From Candidatus Gastranaerophilales bacterium (lineage in GTDB: Bacteria > Cyanobacteriota > Vampirovibrionia > Gastranaerophilales > Gastranaerophilaceae), in the NCBI GenBank assembly GCA_944323335.1, contig CALUSB010000002.1:17742-81741 (forward strand): a stretch of DNA of 64,000 nucleotides. Direction: 5' to 3'. Of this stretch, positions 53,025-60,739 are shown piece by piece; the stretch's first letter is position 1; each line of letters opens with the position of its first letter. The notes beneath the pieces were generated by a model. The model was given only the letters and a program-made list of their open reading frames with translations. It was not told the DNA's origin and ran no database searches. The translations under genes were made by a program, and so were the position numbers.

Positions 53025-54332
53025 TTGAGCGAAAAATTAATAATCAGCGGTTCACGCCCCCTTGAGGGTGAAGTAAGTATAAGCGGTGCAAAAAACGCCG
53101 TACTTAAGCTTATGGCGGCTGCTTTACTTGCAAAAGATGTTTCAAAAATATACAATGTGCCAGAGCTTACCGATGTTGAGATTATGCTTGATGTGCTTGA
53201 GTGTTTGGGTGCAAAATGCATTTATGACAAAACAAATAAAACTGTTGAAATTGACGCAAGAAATCTGACAAGCATAGTTGCTTCCGATAAATTTGTAAGC
53301 AAAATGCGTGCTTCTTTTGTAGTTTTGGGTTCTCTTGTAGGCAGAATGAAAGAAGCAAAAGTTGCACTCCCGGGCGGATGTAAAATAGGCGAGAGAAGAG
53401 TTAACTTTCACATCAAAGGGCTTGAGGCGCTTGGTGCAACCTGCAAAATTGAGCAGGGTTATGTTAATGCTAAGGCTCTTGAGTTAAACGGTGCTGATAT
53501 CTGTCTTGATATACCATCTGTTGGTGCAACGGAAAACATCATGCTGGCCGCTGTTTTGGCTAATGGTGTAACAAGAATACAAAATGCTGCTCAAGAGCCT
53601 GAAATTGTAGATTTGGCAAACTTTCTTAAAGCAATGGGTGCCCAAATTGAAGGTGCGGGCACAAATGAAATCTCTATCTGCGGTGTAAAGTTAGAAGACT
53701 TGCACGGTGTGGAATACACTACAATATCAGATAGAATTGAAGCCGGCACTTATATGAGTGCAATTATAGCGTCTCGAGGTCATGGTATTATAAAAAACGT
53801 ATTTCCAAATCATCTTACAATTTTTACGGGCAAACTTCTTGAAATGGGTGCAAAGATTAAGTTACTTGAGCCTAATGTTATGGAAGTTTCCTCTAATTCA
53901 AGGCTTTTGCCTATGAATTTTATAACGCAGCCATATCCGGGGTTTCCAACAGACCTGCAGGCTCTTGCGATGGCTCTTTTATCAACTTCAAACGGTATAA
54001 GTGTCGTAACCGAGAGTTTGTATGAAAACAGATTTATGCATGTTAATGAACTGTGGAAAATGGGCGCAAATATTAAGTTGAGTAAAAATCATGCAATAAT
54101 AAAAGGTGTTGACTATCTTGTGGGTACATCTGTTACCGCTCCTGATTTAAGAGCCGGTGCTGCTCTTGTTGTAGCCGCTATTATGGCTCGCGGTGAAAGT
54201 GAGATAAACGGGCTTCACCATATAGACAGAGGTTATGAAAAATTTACGGAAAAATTAAAAGGTCTAGGCGTTTGTGTCTCCAGAGTTTCGGAGAATATGC
54301 CGGAAACTACGGGAGGTAGAATTGACTCATAA
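53025..54332 (+). CDS. murA: UDP-N-acetylglucosamine 1-carboxyvinyltransferase
   Basis: 435 residues with a TTG start and TGGAGG immediately before. First committed step of murein synthesis. Features: SGAKNAVLKLMAAALL with the catalytic Lys, PGGCKIGERRVNFH with the catalytic Cys119 that fosfomycin alkylates, and PGFPTDLQALAMALLS, ESLYENRFMHVNEL, TAPDLRAGAALVVAA later. Its 3' end overlaps the WYD-repeat gene by 11 nt. Confidence 0.96.
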   Translation: MSEKLIISGSRPLEGEVSISGAKNAVLKLMAAALLAKDVSKIYNVPELTDVEIMLDVLECLGAKCIYDKTNKTVEIDARNLTSIVASDKFVSKMRASFVVLGSLVGRMKEAKVALPGGCKIGERRVNFHIKGLEALGATCKIEQGYVNAKALELNGADICLDIPSVGATENIMLAAVLANGVTRIQNAAQEPEIVDLANFLKAMGAQIEGAGTNEISICGVKLEDLHGVEYTTISDRIEAGTYMSAIIASRGHGIIKNVFPNHLTIFTGKLLEMGAKIKLLEPNVMEVSSNSRLLPMNFITQPYPGFPTDLQALAMALLSTSNGISVVTESLYENRFMHVNELWKMGANIKLSKNHAIIKGVDYLVGTSVTAPDLRAGAALVVAAIMARGESEINGLHHIDRGYEKFTEKLKGLGVCVSRVSENMPETTGGRIDS

Positions 54333-54660
54333 GTATAAACGCTGGTATGATTATGACCCTTTGTTAATTGAGGTTATAAACCTTTTGAAGAATTATCAAA
54401 ATGAACTTCGCTCTCAGGCTGAAATATTTTTGCAAAAAGTTGAAGAGCAGGTTTCAAAAGAAGCGCTGGATAGATTTTATGAAATGGTTAAACCTTTTAA
54501 CGGTAACAGATGGTACGATAAAGACCCTGTCATTTCAAAAACCGTAGAGCTTTTGCGTGTTGTGCCTCAGCAAGTCCAAAAACAGGCCGCAGACAGCTTT
54601 ATAGAGGCGCTAAGGGCAAATGGTGTAGTTGTTGAAATTACCGTTAATGAAAGAAATTAA
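54322..54660 (+). CDS. Small protein with tandem WYDxDP repeats
   Basis: 112 residues. TTG at 54322 is the likely start: GGGAGG sits five bases upstream inside murA. A GTG at 54274 has no such site. The chain is two copies of a ~50-residue unit: RWYDYDPLLIEVINLLKN near residue 6 and RWYDKDPVISKTVELLRV near 61, each followed by a helix with Gln and Ala. No membrane span. The function is unknown; location at the end of the murein cluster suggests a link with cell-wall synthesis. It is convergent with the anti-sigma gene (4-nt overlap). Confidence 0.65.
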   Translation: MTHKYKRWYDYDPLLIEVINLLKNYQNELRSQAEIFLQKVEEQVSKEALDRFYEMVKPFNGNRWYDKDPVISKTVELLRVVPQQVQKQAADSFIEALRANGVVVEITVNERN

Positions 54661-55109
54661 GGCATAAAGAATTTTTTAATTCTGTAGAAAATATTATCGT
54701 TTTTTACTCTTTCAATGACTTTTTTTTCAAGATTAAGTTCTAAATTTGCAAATTTATTTTCAAAAGTTTGATTTAGTGCCTTTCTGAGCGAGTTAATTTT
54801 AAGAGTTCTTTGCACCAATTCGCAAGATAGCGCAAGTGATGATTCAACTTTTTGCTTTGTATGAATTGAGACCTCGTTATCGCAATATGCACTTAAAAGC
54901 CTGTATTGTCTGAATTTTTTTGCCCTTTCGAGATGCTTGTTTTTTATTGAATCAAGAAGAGTTTTTATAATTCTGTATTTTTCCATACAAAAAGGACAGT
55001 TTCTAAGGTGTATTGCAACTCTGTTGCGCTTGTTTGTTGTCAGTTTGTCATCAATATATGGAATTATAAGTCTTGAAATATCTTCGCAGGTTAAATTTCC
55101 TTTCAGCAT
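54657..55109 (-). CDS. Zinc-type anti-sigma factor without membrane span
   Basis: 150 residues. The N-terminal ~45 residues carry a zf-HC2/ZAS motif: Cys8, His34, Cys38, Cys41 (HLRNCPFC). The chain is then helical and basic, with no transmembrane segment, so it appears cytoplasmic like redox-sensing ZAS proteins. A second Cys-containing part (LSAYCDNEVSIHTK) may be a degenerate repeat. It follows the sigma gene by 11 nt, the typical sigma/anti-sigma order. No clear effector domain is present. Confidence 0.8.
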   Translation of the reverse strand: MLKGNLTCEDISRLIIPYIDDKLTTNKRNRVAIHLRNCPFCMEKYRIIKTLLDSIKNKHLERAKKFRQYRLLSAYCDNEVSIHTKQKVESSLALSCELVQRTLKINSLRKALNQTFENKFANLELNLEKKVIERVKNDNIFYRIKKFFMP

Positions 55110-55120
55110 TTTCTCTCCTT

Positions 55121-55705
55121 TTAGCTTATGTATGGTTTTAAGTACTCTTGCAGCTTGAGCCGCGCTCTTGCAATTCTTGATTTTACTGTTCCGATGTTTG
55201 AGTTCGTCGCTCTTGCAATTTCTTCATAGCTCAATCCTTGCAGTTCCCGCATAATTATTGCCGCCTTAAAAGGGTCTGGTAGTTTATGGATTGAATTTTT
55301 TATTGCCTTTTCAAGTTCTTTGTCAATAACCCTTTGATACGGGTTAGAAGCAAAGTCCGGAATTTCAAATTTTATCTTTTCTTCGTCATTATCAAGACAT
55401 ACTTTTTTAATTGTTTTTTGTTTTTTCCTCAGTGTGTCATAAAACTGATTTATAATTATTTGATTTAGCCAAGATTTGAATGTTCTTGGATTTTTGAGTT
55501 TTTTTATGTTTTTGGCGACTTTAAATAGAATTTCTTGAGTCAAATCCATAATTTCATCGGGTTTAGCATCAAGGTAATATAATGTAGCAAAAACATTTTT
55601 CTGCTGACGCCTGATTATCTCCTCAAGCGCCTCCATATCTCCTTTTTGTGCAAGATTAATCAGTTCATCAAGGTTGTTATTTTTAAGATTGTATTTCATA
55701 TTCAA
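55121..55705 (-). CDS. ECF-family RNA polymerase sigma factor
   Basis: 194 residues with sigma-2 (about 25-95, LINLAQKGDMEALEEI, MDLTQEILFKVAKNI, FKSWLNQIIIN) and sigma-4 (about 140-190, LPDPFKAAIIMRELQGLSYEEIARATNSNIGTVKSRIARA). The linker between them (about 100-135) is charged. It should direct transcription at promoters released when the zinc anti-sigma (next gene) is inactivated. An autoregulated promoter may lie upstream, but no typical ECF motif was recognised. Confidence 0.92.
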   Translation of the reverse strand: MNMKYNLKNNNLDELINLAQKGDMEALEEIIRRQQKNVFATLYYLDAKPDEIMDLTQEILFKVAKNIKKLKNPRTFKSWLNQIIINQFYDTLRKKQKTIKKVCLDNDEEKIKFEIPDFASNPYQRVIDKELEKAIKNSIHKLPDPFKAAIIMRELQGLSYEEIARATNSNIGTVKSRIARARLKLQEYLKPYIS

Positions 55706-55780
55706 AAATTAAAACTATTGCCCTTAATAAACCATAATCTTTGTTATATAATCACATAGGCAGTATTTTTTGGAGGAATA

Positions 55781-56797
55781 TTGAACAGAATAATTGATGC
55801 AAATCTAAACCGCGCAACAGAGGCGCTTCGTGTACTGGAGGAAATTGCAAGATTTTATTTTGACGATAAGACTTTATCTGAAGAATTAAAAAATGTAAGA
55901 CATAGTGTCTGCATATTTTTTGATGATAAGTATGATGAGTTGTTATTTTCAAGAAATACTCAAAATGACGTCGGGGTTGATATTAAAAACCCAACTAAAA
56001 TATCAAGAGAAAATCCAAGCGCAGAGCAGATTTTTCGCTCTAATTTTAAAAGATTAGAACAGGCGCTTAGGGTTTTGAGCGAGTATGGCAATTTGTCTGA
56101 TGATTTCAGGTATAAAATTTACACTGTAGAGAAGAAAATGAATGAAAGATTTAAAATGGATATAAAAAAATATTTATTAAAGGATAAAAACCTCTATCTT
56201 GTTACCAATTCAGATAATTTTTCAACTGACGAGGAGTTTTTAGACAGAGTTGCCCTTGCTATTAAGTCAGGAGTTGATATTGTTCAACTAAGAGAAAAAA
56301 CCAAGCCCGCATCAAAGATTATTGAATACGGCAAAGTAATAAGACAGCTATGCAGTGAGTATGGGGCAATTTTTATTGTAAATGACAGAATTGACATCGC
56401 TCAAATTGTAAAGGCAGATGGCGTGCATTTGGGGCAAGATGACGTAGATATAAAACATGCAAGAGAAATTCTCGGCGAAAAAATGATTATCGGAATATCT
56501 ACTCATAAAAGCTCTGACGCTATTTTGGCAGTTGAAGGCGGTGCGGATTACATAGGAGTTGGGCCTGTTTATAAAACACCCACTAAACCAAACAGAGATG
56601 CTGCTGGATTAGATTATTTAAAATGGGCAGCGCAAAATATTCAAATACCTTTTTATGCTATTGGTTCAATTGATGAAAATACAATAGATGAAGTCATATC
56701 ATATGGTGCTAAAAGAGTAGCTCTTGTAAGGGCTATAATGAACTCAAATGATATTGAAAAAACGGTTAAAAACCTAAAAAATAAGTTAAATTCATAA
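55781..56797 (+). CDS. thiE: Thiamine phosphate synthase with N-terminal ThiD2-like domain
   Basis: 338 residues, TTG start with TGGAGG nearby. The first ~130 residues (RIIDANLNRATEALRVLEEIA ... FKRLEQALRVLSEYG) form the ThiD2-type domain found in cyanobacterial ThiE. Residues ~135-330 are the TIM-barrel synthase that joins HMP-PP and thiazole phosphate: LVTNSD, DIVQLREK, FIVNDRIDIA, GVHLGQDDV, IGISTHKS, YIGVGPVYKTPTK. No TPP riboswitch is apparent in the short upstream space. A possible TTAATA/TATAAT promoter lies at 55724-55752. Confidence 0.92.
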   Translation: MNRIIDANLNRATEALRVLEEIARFYFDDKTLSEELKNVRHSVCIFFDDKYDELLFSRNTQNDVGVDIKNPTKISRENPSAEQIFRSNFKRLEQALRVLSEYGNLSDDFRYKIYTVEKKMNERFKMDIKKYLLKDKNLYLVTNSDNFSTDEEFLDRVALAIKSGVDIVQLREKTKPASKIIEYGKVIRQLCSEYGAIFIVNDRIDIAQIVKADGVHLGQDDVDIKHAREILGEKMIIGISTHKSSDAILAVEGGADYIGVGPVYKTPTKPNRDAAGLDYLKWAAQNIQIPFYAIGSIDENTIDEVISYGAKRVALVRAIMNSNDIEKTVKNLKNKLNS

Positions 56798-56874
56798 AAA
56801 GGCAATTTTTTATATTTAGTGGTTTTATACTTTTGTGAAAATTCGCATACGCAAATTTTGTGAAAGGTATTGTT

Positions 56875-57492
56875 TTGAATGTAAGCCCCACGGTTATAAA
56901 AAATAAGTTACTCGCTTTCAAAAATGAAATGAAAGAGTATTATACCGGCGACAACGTATTCCAAGATGACAAAACAGCTGCAAAGGCGCATTTATTGGAG
57001 TTTGCGCTTGCCTCCGTTGCTGCTCTTGCGGTAGCGGGTATTGCATTAAAAATGGGAAAAAATTATGACTTACCAAAGCTTCCCATGAAGGAGTTTAGAA
57101 AGACGGGCGTCTTTAAGTCGGGTTGTGCATACTACAAGGGCGAACCTTTCAGCGGAAAGATTATAAAATATTTTGATAATAATACCGTATCAACCCTATC
57201 TTATTATGAGGGTAAATTAAGAACCGTTACCAGCTTTGACTCCATTGGTACGAGGTTTATTATGCAAAAAAGATATATGTACGATAGCCAAGATAAAATA
57301 AACTGCATTGCGATCAAAGAGTTTGACAATATTGTTCATACATACTTAACGGAAGGCGGCGGTCTTACTCAATATAGAAACGGTAAGTTAAGTAAAGTAA
57401 TACGACATGTAAAAGATGGTGCAATTCAAGTTGTAGATTATTCTAATAACCCTAAGGGGTCTATAAGAACTATAGCCAGACAAAAAAAATAA
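56875..57492 (+). CDS. Membrane-anchored protein with YwqK/MORN-like strands, function unknown
   Basis: 205 residues from TTG at 56875 (GAAAGGT upstream); a GTG five codons earlier is possible. One membrane span at about 42-60 (LEFALASVAALAVAGIALKM) separates a helical front from a soluble domain with repeated strand-turn-strand units: GCAYYKGEPFSGKIIKYFDN, TLSYYEGKLRTVTSFDSIG, TQYRNGKLSKVIRH. These resemble the YwqK/MORN-like repeats. No catalytic residues are recognised. It is 97 nt before the NFKG protein gene. Confidence 0.55.
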   Translation: MNVSPTVIKNKLLAFKNEMKEYYTGDNVFQDDKTAAKAHLLEFALASVAALAVAGIALKMGKNYDLPKLPMKEFRKTGVFKSGCAYYKGEPFSGKIIKYFDNNTVSTLSYYEGKLRTVTSFDSIGTRFIMQKRYMYDSQDKINCIAIKEFDNIVHTYLTEGGGLTQYRNGKLSKVIRHVKDGAIQVVDYSNNPKGSIRTIARQKK

Positions 57493-57589
57493 AGAATTTA
57501 TAAAAATTCGGAAGTTTTTCTTTTTTTGTGCTTTAATTGTTAGTCGTACATATTTTGTCATCAACTGATTGTATTATTTATTATTAGCC

Positions 57590-59188
57590 ATGAAAATTAA
57601 GTCAATTAATCAACAAAATATAAATAAACAAAATTTCAAAGGCTCGGGAGTTTTGGACCTTGCTACAAAAGGTCTGGAGTTGTGCAATAAGTACCCTATG
57701 GTGGGAGTATCTTTTACAGATACTGTAGCGACAAACATTCCGCGCACTGTTGTAGATTTAAAAACCGGTATTCCTGCTGCAATGGAGACATTTAGGAGAG
57801 AAAACTCGGGTCTTTTTGTAAACTGTTTAATGCCGTCATTTATTGTCCTTGGTGTTTCTAAATTTTTGAATAAACCTATAATGGGTAATTTATTCAAAAG
57901 TGTAAACATGTCTTCATCCTGGGCAAATGGTGAGAGCCTTGATAAATATGTTGATGTTTTTAAAGGGGTTATCAATCCTGATTTAAAATCAACTACAAAA
58001 GATGAAATTTCTTCATTCTTTAAAACTACAATTGCATCTCTTGAGGGATTGGATGGTAATAATTGGGTAAAATTTTCCGAAAAACTATCCAAAGATAAGC
58101 TTGATGAGGCGACTAACCTTTTAACAGAAGCAGTTTACAGTTCCACTAAAGGCAAAAAAGCCGTCAAAGAACTTCTGTCAAAGGCATCTGATGTAATTTC
58201 TCAAAATACGCATGCGACAAATACTCTTAGGTTTTCGGGTTCTGATAAAATCTTCGGTTCAAATTTGTCTGAAATTCTAAGAGATAGTACTGATGTAGCA
58301 AGAAAATTTACTGATGATACCGTAAGAGCTAATCTTGATACATTTAAAAAGCAAGCAACAAAGCTTGTTAATTATAAGAGCATTTTGGGCTTGGGCATAA
58401 TTATCCCTATTGCAATGTCTATGCAGTCAATAAATAGGGCAATAACAAGACATAAATACAAACAAAAGGGTGCGCCTATTTATAAAGACTTTGAAAAAGG
58501 CGGTACGTATAAAGAAATGTCACCTGCTCAAAAGACCAAGTTCTTCGGTCAAAAACTTCTTGCAACAGGAGCTTCTGTCGGACTTGCACTTCTTTCTATG
58601 ATGAAAAAACCGTCTATGAAAATGTTTCAGTTTAAGGGAATGTTTCCGACTGTTGACCAGTGCAGATGGATTGCAACTGCTACTTTTGTAAGCAGAATTT
58701 TTGCATCCGAAGATTCAAATGAATTAAGAGAAACTACCGTAAGAGATATGGCATCTTTTGCAGGTCTTTATTTCTTAGGAGATTATGCAGCTAAAATTGC
58801 TGCTTCAATAATTGAGAAAAAACGACCCGACATTAAACTTTTAAACAGACTTGAAGTTTCAAAACCTGATGATTCTTTCTTTAAAAAAGCCGGAAATTGG
58901 ATTAAAAAGACTTCACTTAAGTCTTTTGACGAGGTATTACCAAATGCAAAAAATATGCGCTCTCTATGTGAAATAGCAAGTCTTGGTTTTTCAATTATTT
59001 CTCTTGGTTTAATATTACCTGCATACAATAGGCATGTTACTGAGAAAAAGGTTGCAAAACAAAAGGCGCTTGAGGCTCAAAACGGTTTAAATCAATCTCC
59101 TTCAAGACTTATTGTAGAGTTGAGAAGCGATAAAACTTTGTCCGATGACGGCGTGTATAAAATTGTTGCCCAAGATTGTTTTAAATAA
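57590..59188 (+). CDS. Multi-span membrane protein with NFKG N-terminus, function unknown
   Basis: 532 residues from ATG at 57590; a TTG seven codons earlier is less likely. The N-terminus is KIKSINQQNINKQNFKGSG, a polar start ending in Phe-Lys-Gly. From memory such tails open many Melainabacteria proteins; this is untested here. Several hydrophobic segments follow (for example ILGLGIIIPIAMSMQSI, LLATGASVGLALLSMM, ASFAGLYFLGDYAAKIAASI, IASLGFSIISLGLILPA) with no known transporter motif. No ribosome site is seen; the gene is probably alone and ends near the gdhA terminator. Confidence 0.6.
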   Translation: MKIKSINQQNINKQNFKGSGVLDLATKGLELCNKYPMVGVSFTDTVATNIPRTVVDLKTGIPAAMETFRRENSGLFVNCLMPSFIVLGVSKFLNKPIMGNLFKSVNMSSSWANGESLDKYVDVFKGVINPDLKSTTKDEISSFFKTTIASLEGLDGNNWVKFSEKLSKDKLDEATNLLTEAVYSSTKGKKAVKELLSKASDVISQNTHATNTLRFSGSDKIFGSNLSEILRDSTDVARKFTDDTVRANLDTFKKQATKLVNYKSILGLGIIIPIAMSMQSINRAITRHKYKQKGAPIYKDFEKGGTYKEMSPAQKTKFFGQKLLATGASVGLALLSMMKKPSMKMFQFKGMFPTVDQCRWIATATFVSRIFASEDSNELRETTVRDMASFAGLYFLGDYAAKIAASIIEKKRPDIKLLNRLEVSKPDDSFFKKAGNWIKKTSLKSFDEVLPNAKNMRSLCEIASLGFSIISLGLILPAYNRHVTEKKVAKQKALEAQNGLNQSPSRLIVELRSDKTLSDDGVYKIVAQDCFK

Positions 59189-59200
59189 TTTTTTAGTTAA

Positions 59201-59227
59201 AAAAATGCCGCTTAGATAAGCGGCATT
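59201..59227 (-). terminator. Rho-independent terminator of gdhA
   Basis: AATGCCGCTTA / TAAGCGGCATT form an 11-bp stem (GA loop). On the minus strand it is followed by seven T. On the plus strand only a weak T-rich stretch follows. Confidence 0.75.
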
Positions 59228-59249
59228 AAAATATTTTGACTTGATTAGA

Positions 59250-60602
59250 CTAGATGACGCCTTGAGCCATCATAGCACCTGCAACGCGTTTGAATGCTGC
59301 GATGTTAGCGCCTGCCACATAGTTTGTGCCGAGTCCGTACTCATCAGCTGTTTCCTTACAAGCGTTGAAGATGTTTGTCATAATACCGTCGAGTTTTTTA
59401 TCAACTTCTTCAAAAGTCCAAGACAATCTCATGCTGTTTTGGCTCATTTCAAGTGCTGAAGTTGCTACACCGCCTGCGTTGGCAGCTTTTGCGGGAGCAA
59501 GAAGCACATTGTTTTTGAGGAAGTAGTTGATTGCATCGATGTCAGTCGGCATATTTGCACCTTCGCCAACTGCAATAACACCGTTTTTAACCATAATTTC
59601 AGCAGTTTTTTGGTTGATATCGTTTTGAGTCGCACACGGAAGTGCGATATCAGCTTTTATTGTGTATACTGCAGGAGTTTCACCTTCTTTGTTTTCCATA
59701 TACTCTGCCTCAGGGTGTTTTTTGAGGTATTCTTTTATTCTCAGTCGCTCAACTTCTTTTAAGCGTTTAACTTCGTCAAGGTCAATGCCGTTTTTGTCAT
59801 AAATACAACCGTTTGAATCGCTCATTGCAACAACTTTTGCACCGTATTGAGCTACTTTTTCGGCAGCATATATTGCAACATTACCTGAGCCTGAAATTGT
59901 AACAACTTTATTTTTAAAGTCCAAGTTGTTAGCTTTCAGCATTTCTCTCATATAGTATATTAAGCCGTAACCTGTAGCTTCTTTTCTTGCTAAAGAACCG
60001 CCGTAGTCAAGTCCTTTACCTGTCAAGACACCTGCTTCAAATGTGTTTCTGATTTTTCTGTACTGACCGAAGAGATATCCGATTTCTCTTGCGCCAACGC
60101 CAATGTCACCCGCAGGTACATCAAGGTCATGGCCGATGTGTTTTTGTAATTCATTCATAAAGCTTTGACAGAAGCTCATAATTTCATTGTCAGATTTGCC
60201 CTTGGGGTCAAAGTCTGAACCGCCCTTGCCGCCGCCTATCGGAAGTCCTGTAAGTGCGTTTTTAAAGATTTGTTCAAAAGCCAAGAACTTCATAATGCTT
60301 TGGTTGACGCTTGGGTGAAATCTTAAGCCGCCTTTGTAAGGGCCTATTGCACCGTTAAATTGTACCCTAAAACCTCTGTTAACTTGAACTTTACCGTTGT
60401 CATCAATCCAAGGAACTCTGAATGAAATAATTCTTTCAGGCTCTACAAGTCTTTCAAGAAGTGCTGTTTTTTCATACTCTCCGTGACGCTCAACGACAGG
60501 TTTAAGTGTTTCAAGTACTTCGCTAACGGCTTGGATAAATTCTTTTTCCCACGTGTTTTTTTTCTTCGTAATGTCCAGTACGCTTTCAATGTAGTTGCTC
60601 AT
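59250..60602 (-). CDS. gdhA: Glutamate dehydrogenase, hexameric GdhA type
   Basis: 450 residues, the length of the NADP-type hexameric enzyme. It interconverts glutamate with 2-oxoglutarate and ammonium. Landmarks: FRVQFNGAIGPYKGGLRFHP with substrate-binding Lys residues, LPIGGGKGGSDFDPKGKS with the catalytic Lys, DVPAGDIGVGAREIGYLFG, and the Rossmann GSGNVAIYAAEK. A ribosome site (TAGGAG) precedes the ATG. It is a single-gene unit and an entry point for ammonium. Confidence 0.96.
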   Translation of the reverse strand: MSNYIESVLDITKKKNTWEKEFIQAVSEVLETLKPVVERHGEYEKTALLERLVEPERIISFRVPWIDDNGKVQVNRGFRVQFNGAIGPYKGGLRFHPSVNQSIMKFLAFEQIFKNALTGLPIGGGKGGSDFDPKGKSDNEIMSFCQSFMNELQKHIGHDLDVPAGDIGVGAREIGYLFGQYRKIRNTFEAGVLTGKGLDYGGSLARKEATGYGLIYYMREMLKANNLDFKNKVVTISGSGNVAIYAAEKVAQYGAKVVAMSDSNGCIYDKNGIDLDEVKRLKEVERLRIKEYLKKHPEAEYMENKEGETPAVYTIKADIALPCATQNDINQKTAEIMVKNGVIAVGEGANMPTDIDAINYFLKNNVLLAPAKAANAGGVATSALEMSQNSMRLSWTFEEVDKKLDGIMTNIFNACKETADEYGLGTNYVAGANIAAFKRVAGAMMAQGVI

Positions 60603-60685
60603 ATTTACTCCTATTTAATTGTCGCAACAATAATAGCATTTTTTATAATTCTTCACAAATTGAAAAACTGCTTTTGTTAAGTTTT

Positions 60686-60716
60686 TTGTATAAAAATTTT
60701 ATAAATATGCTATAAT
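60686..60716 (+). promoter_or_regulatory. Putative extended -10 promoter for gene 60740
   Basis: TTGTAT (60686-60691) lies 19 bp before TATAAT (60711-60716), which has a TGC extension (TGn). It is 24 nt before the ATG. Confidence 0.4.
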
Positions 60717-60739
60717 ATAGCACTATAGTAGTGTATCGG

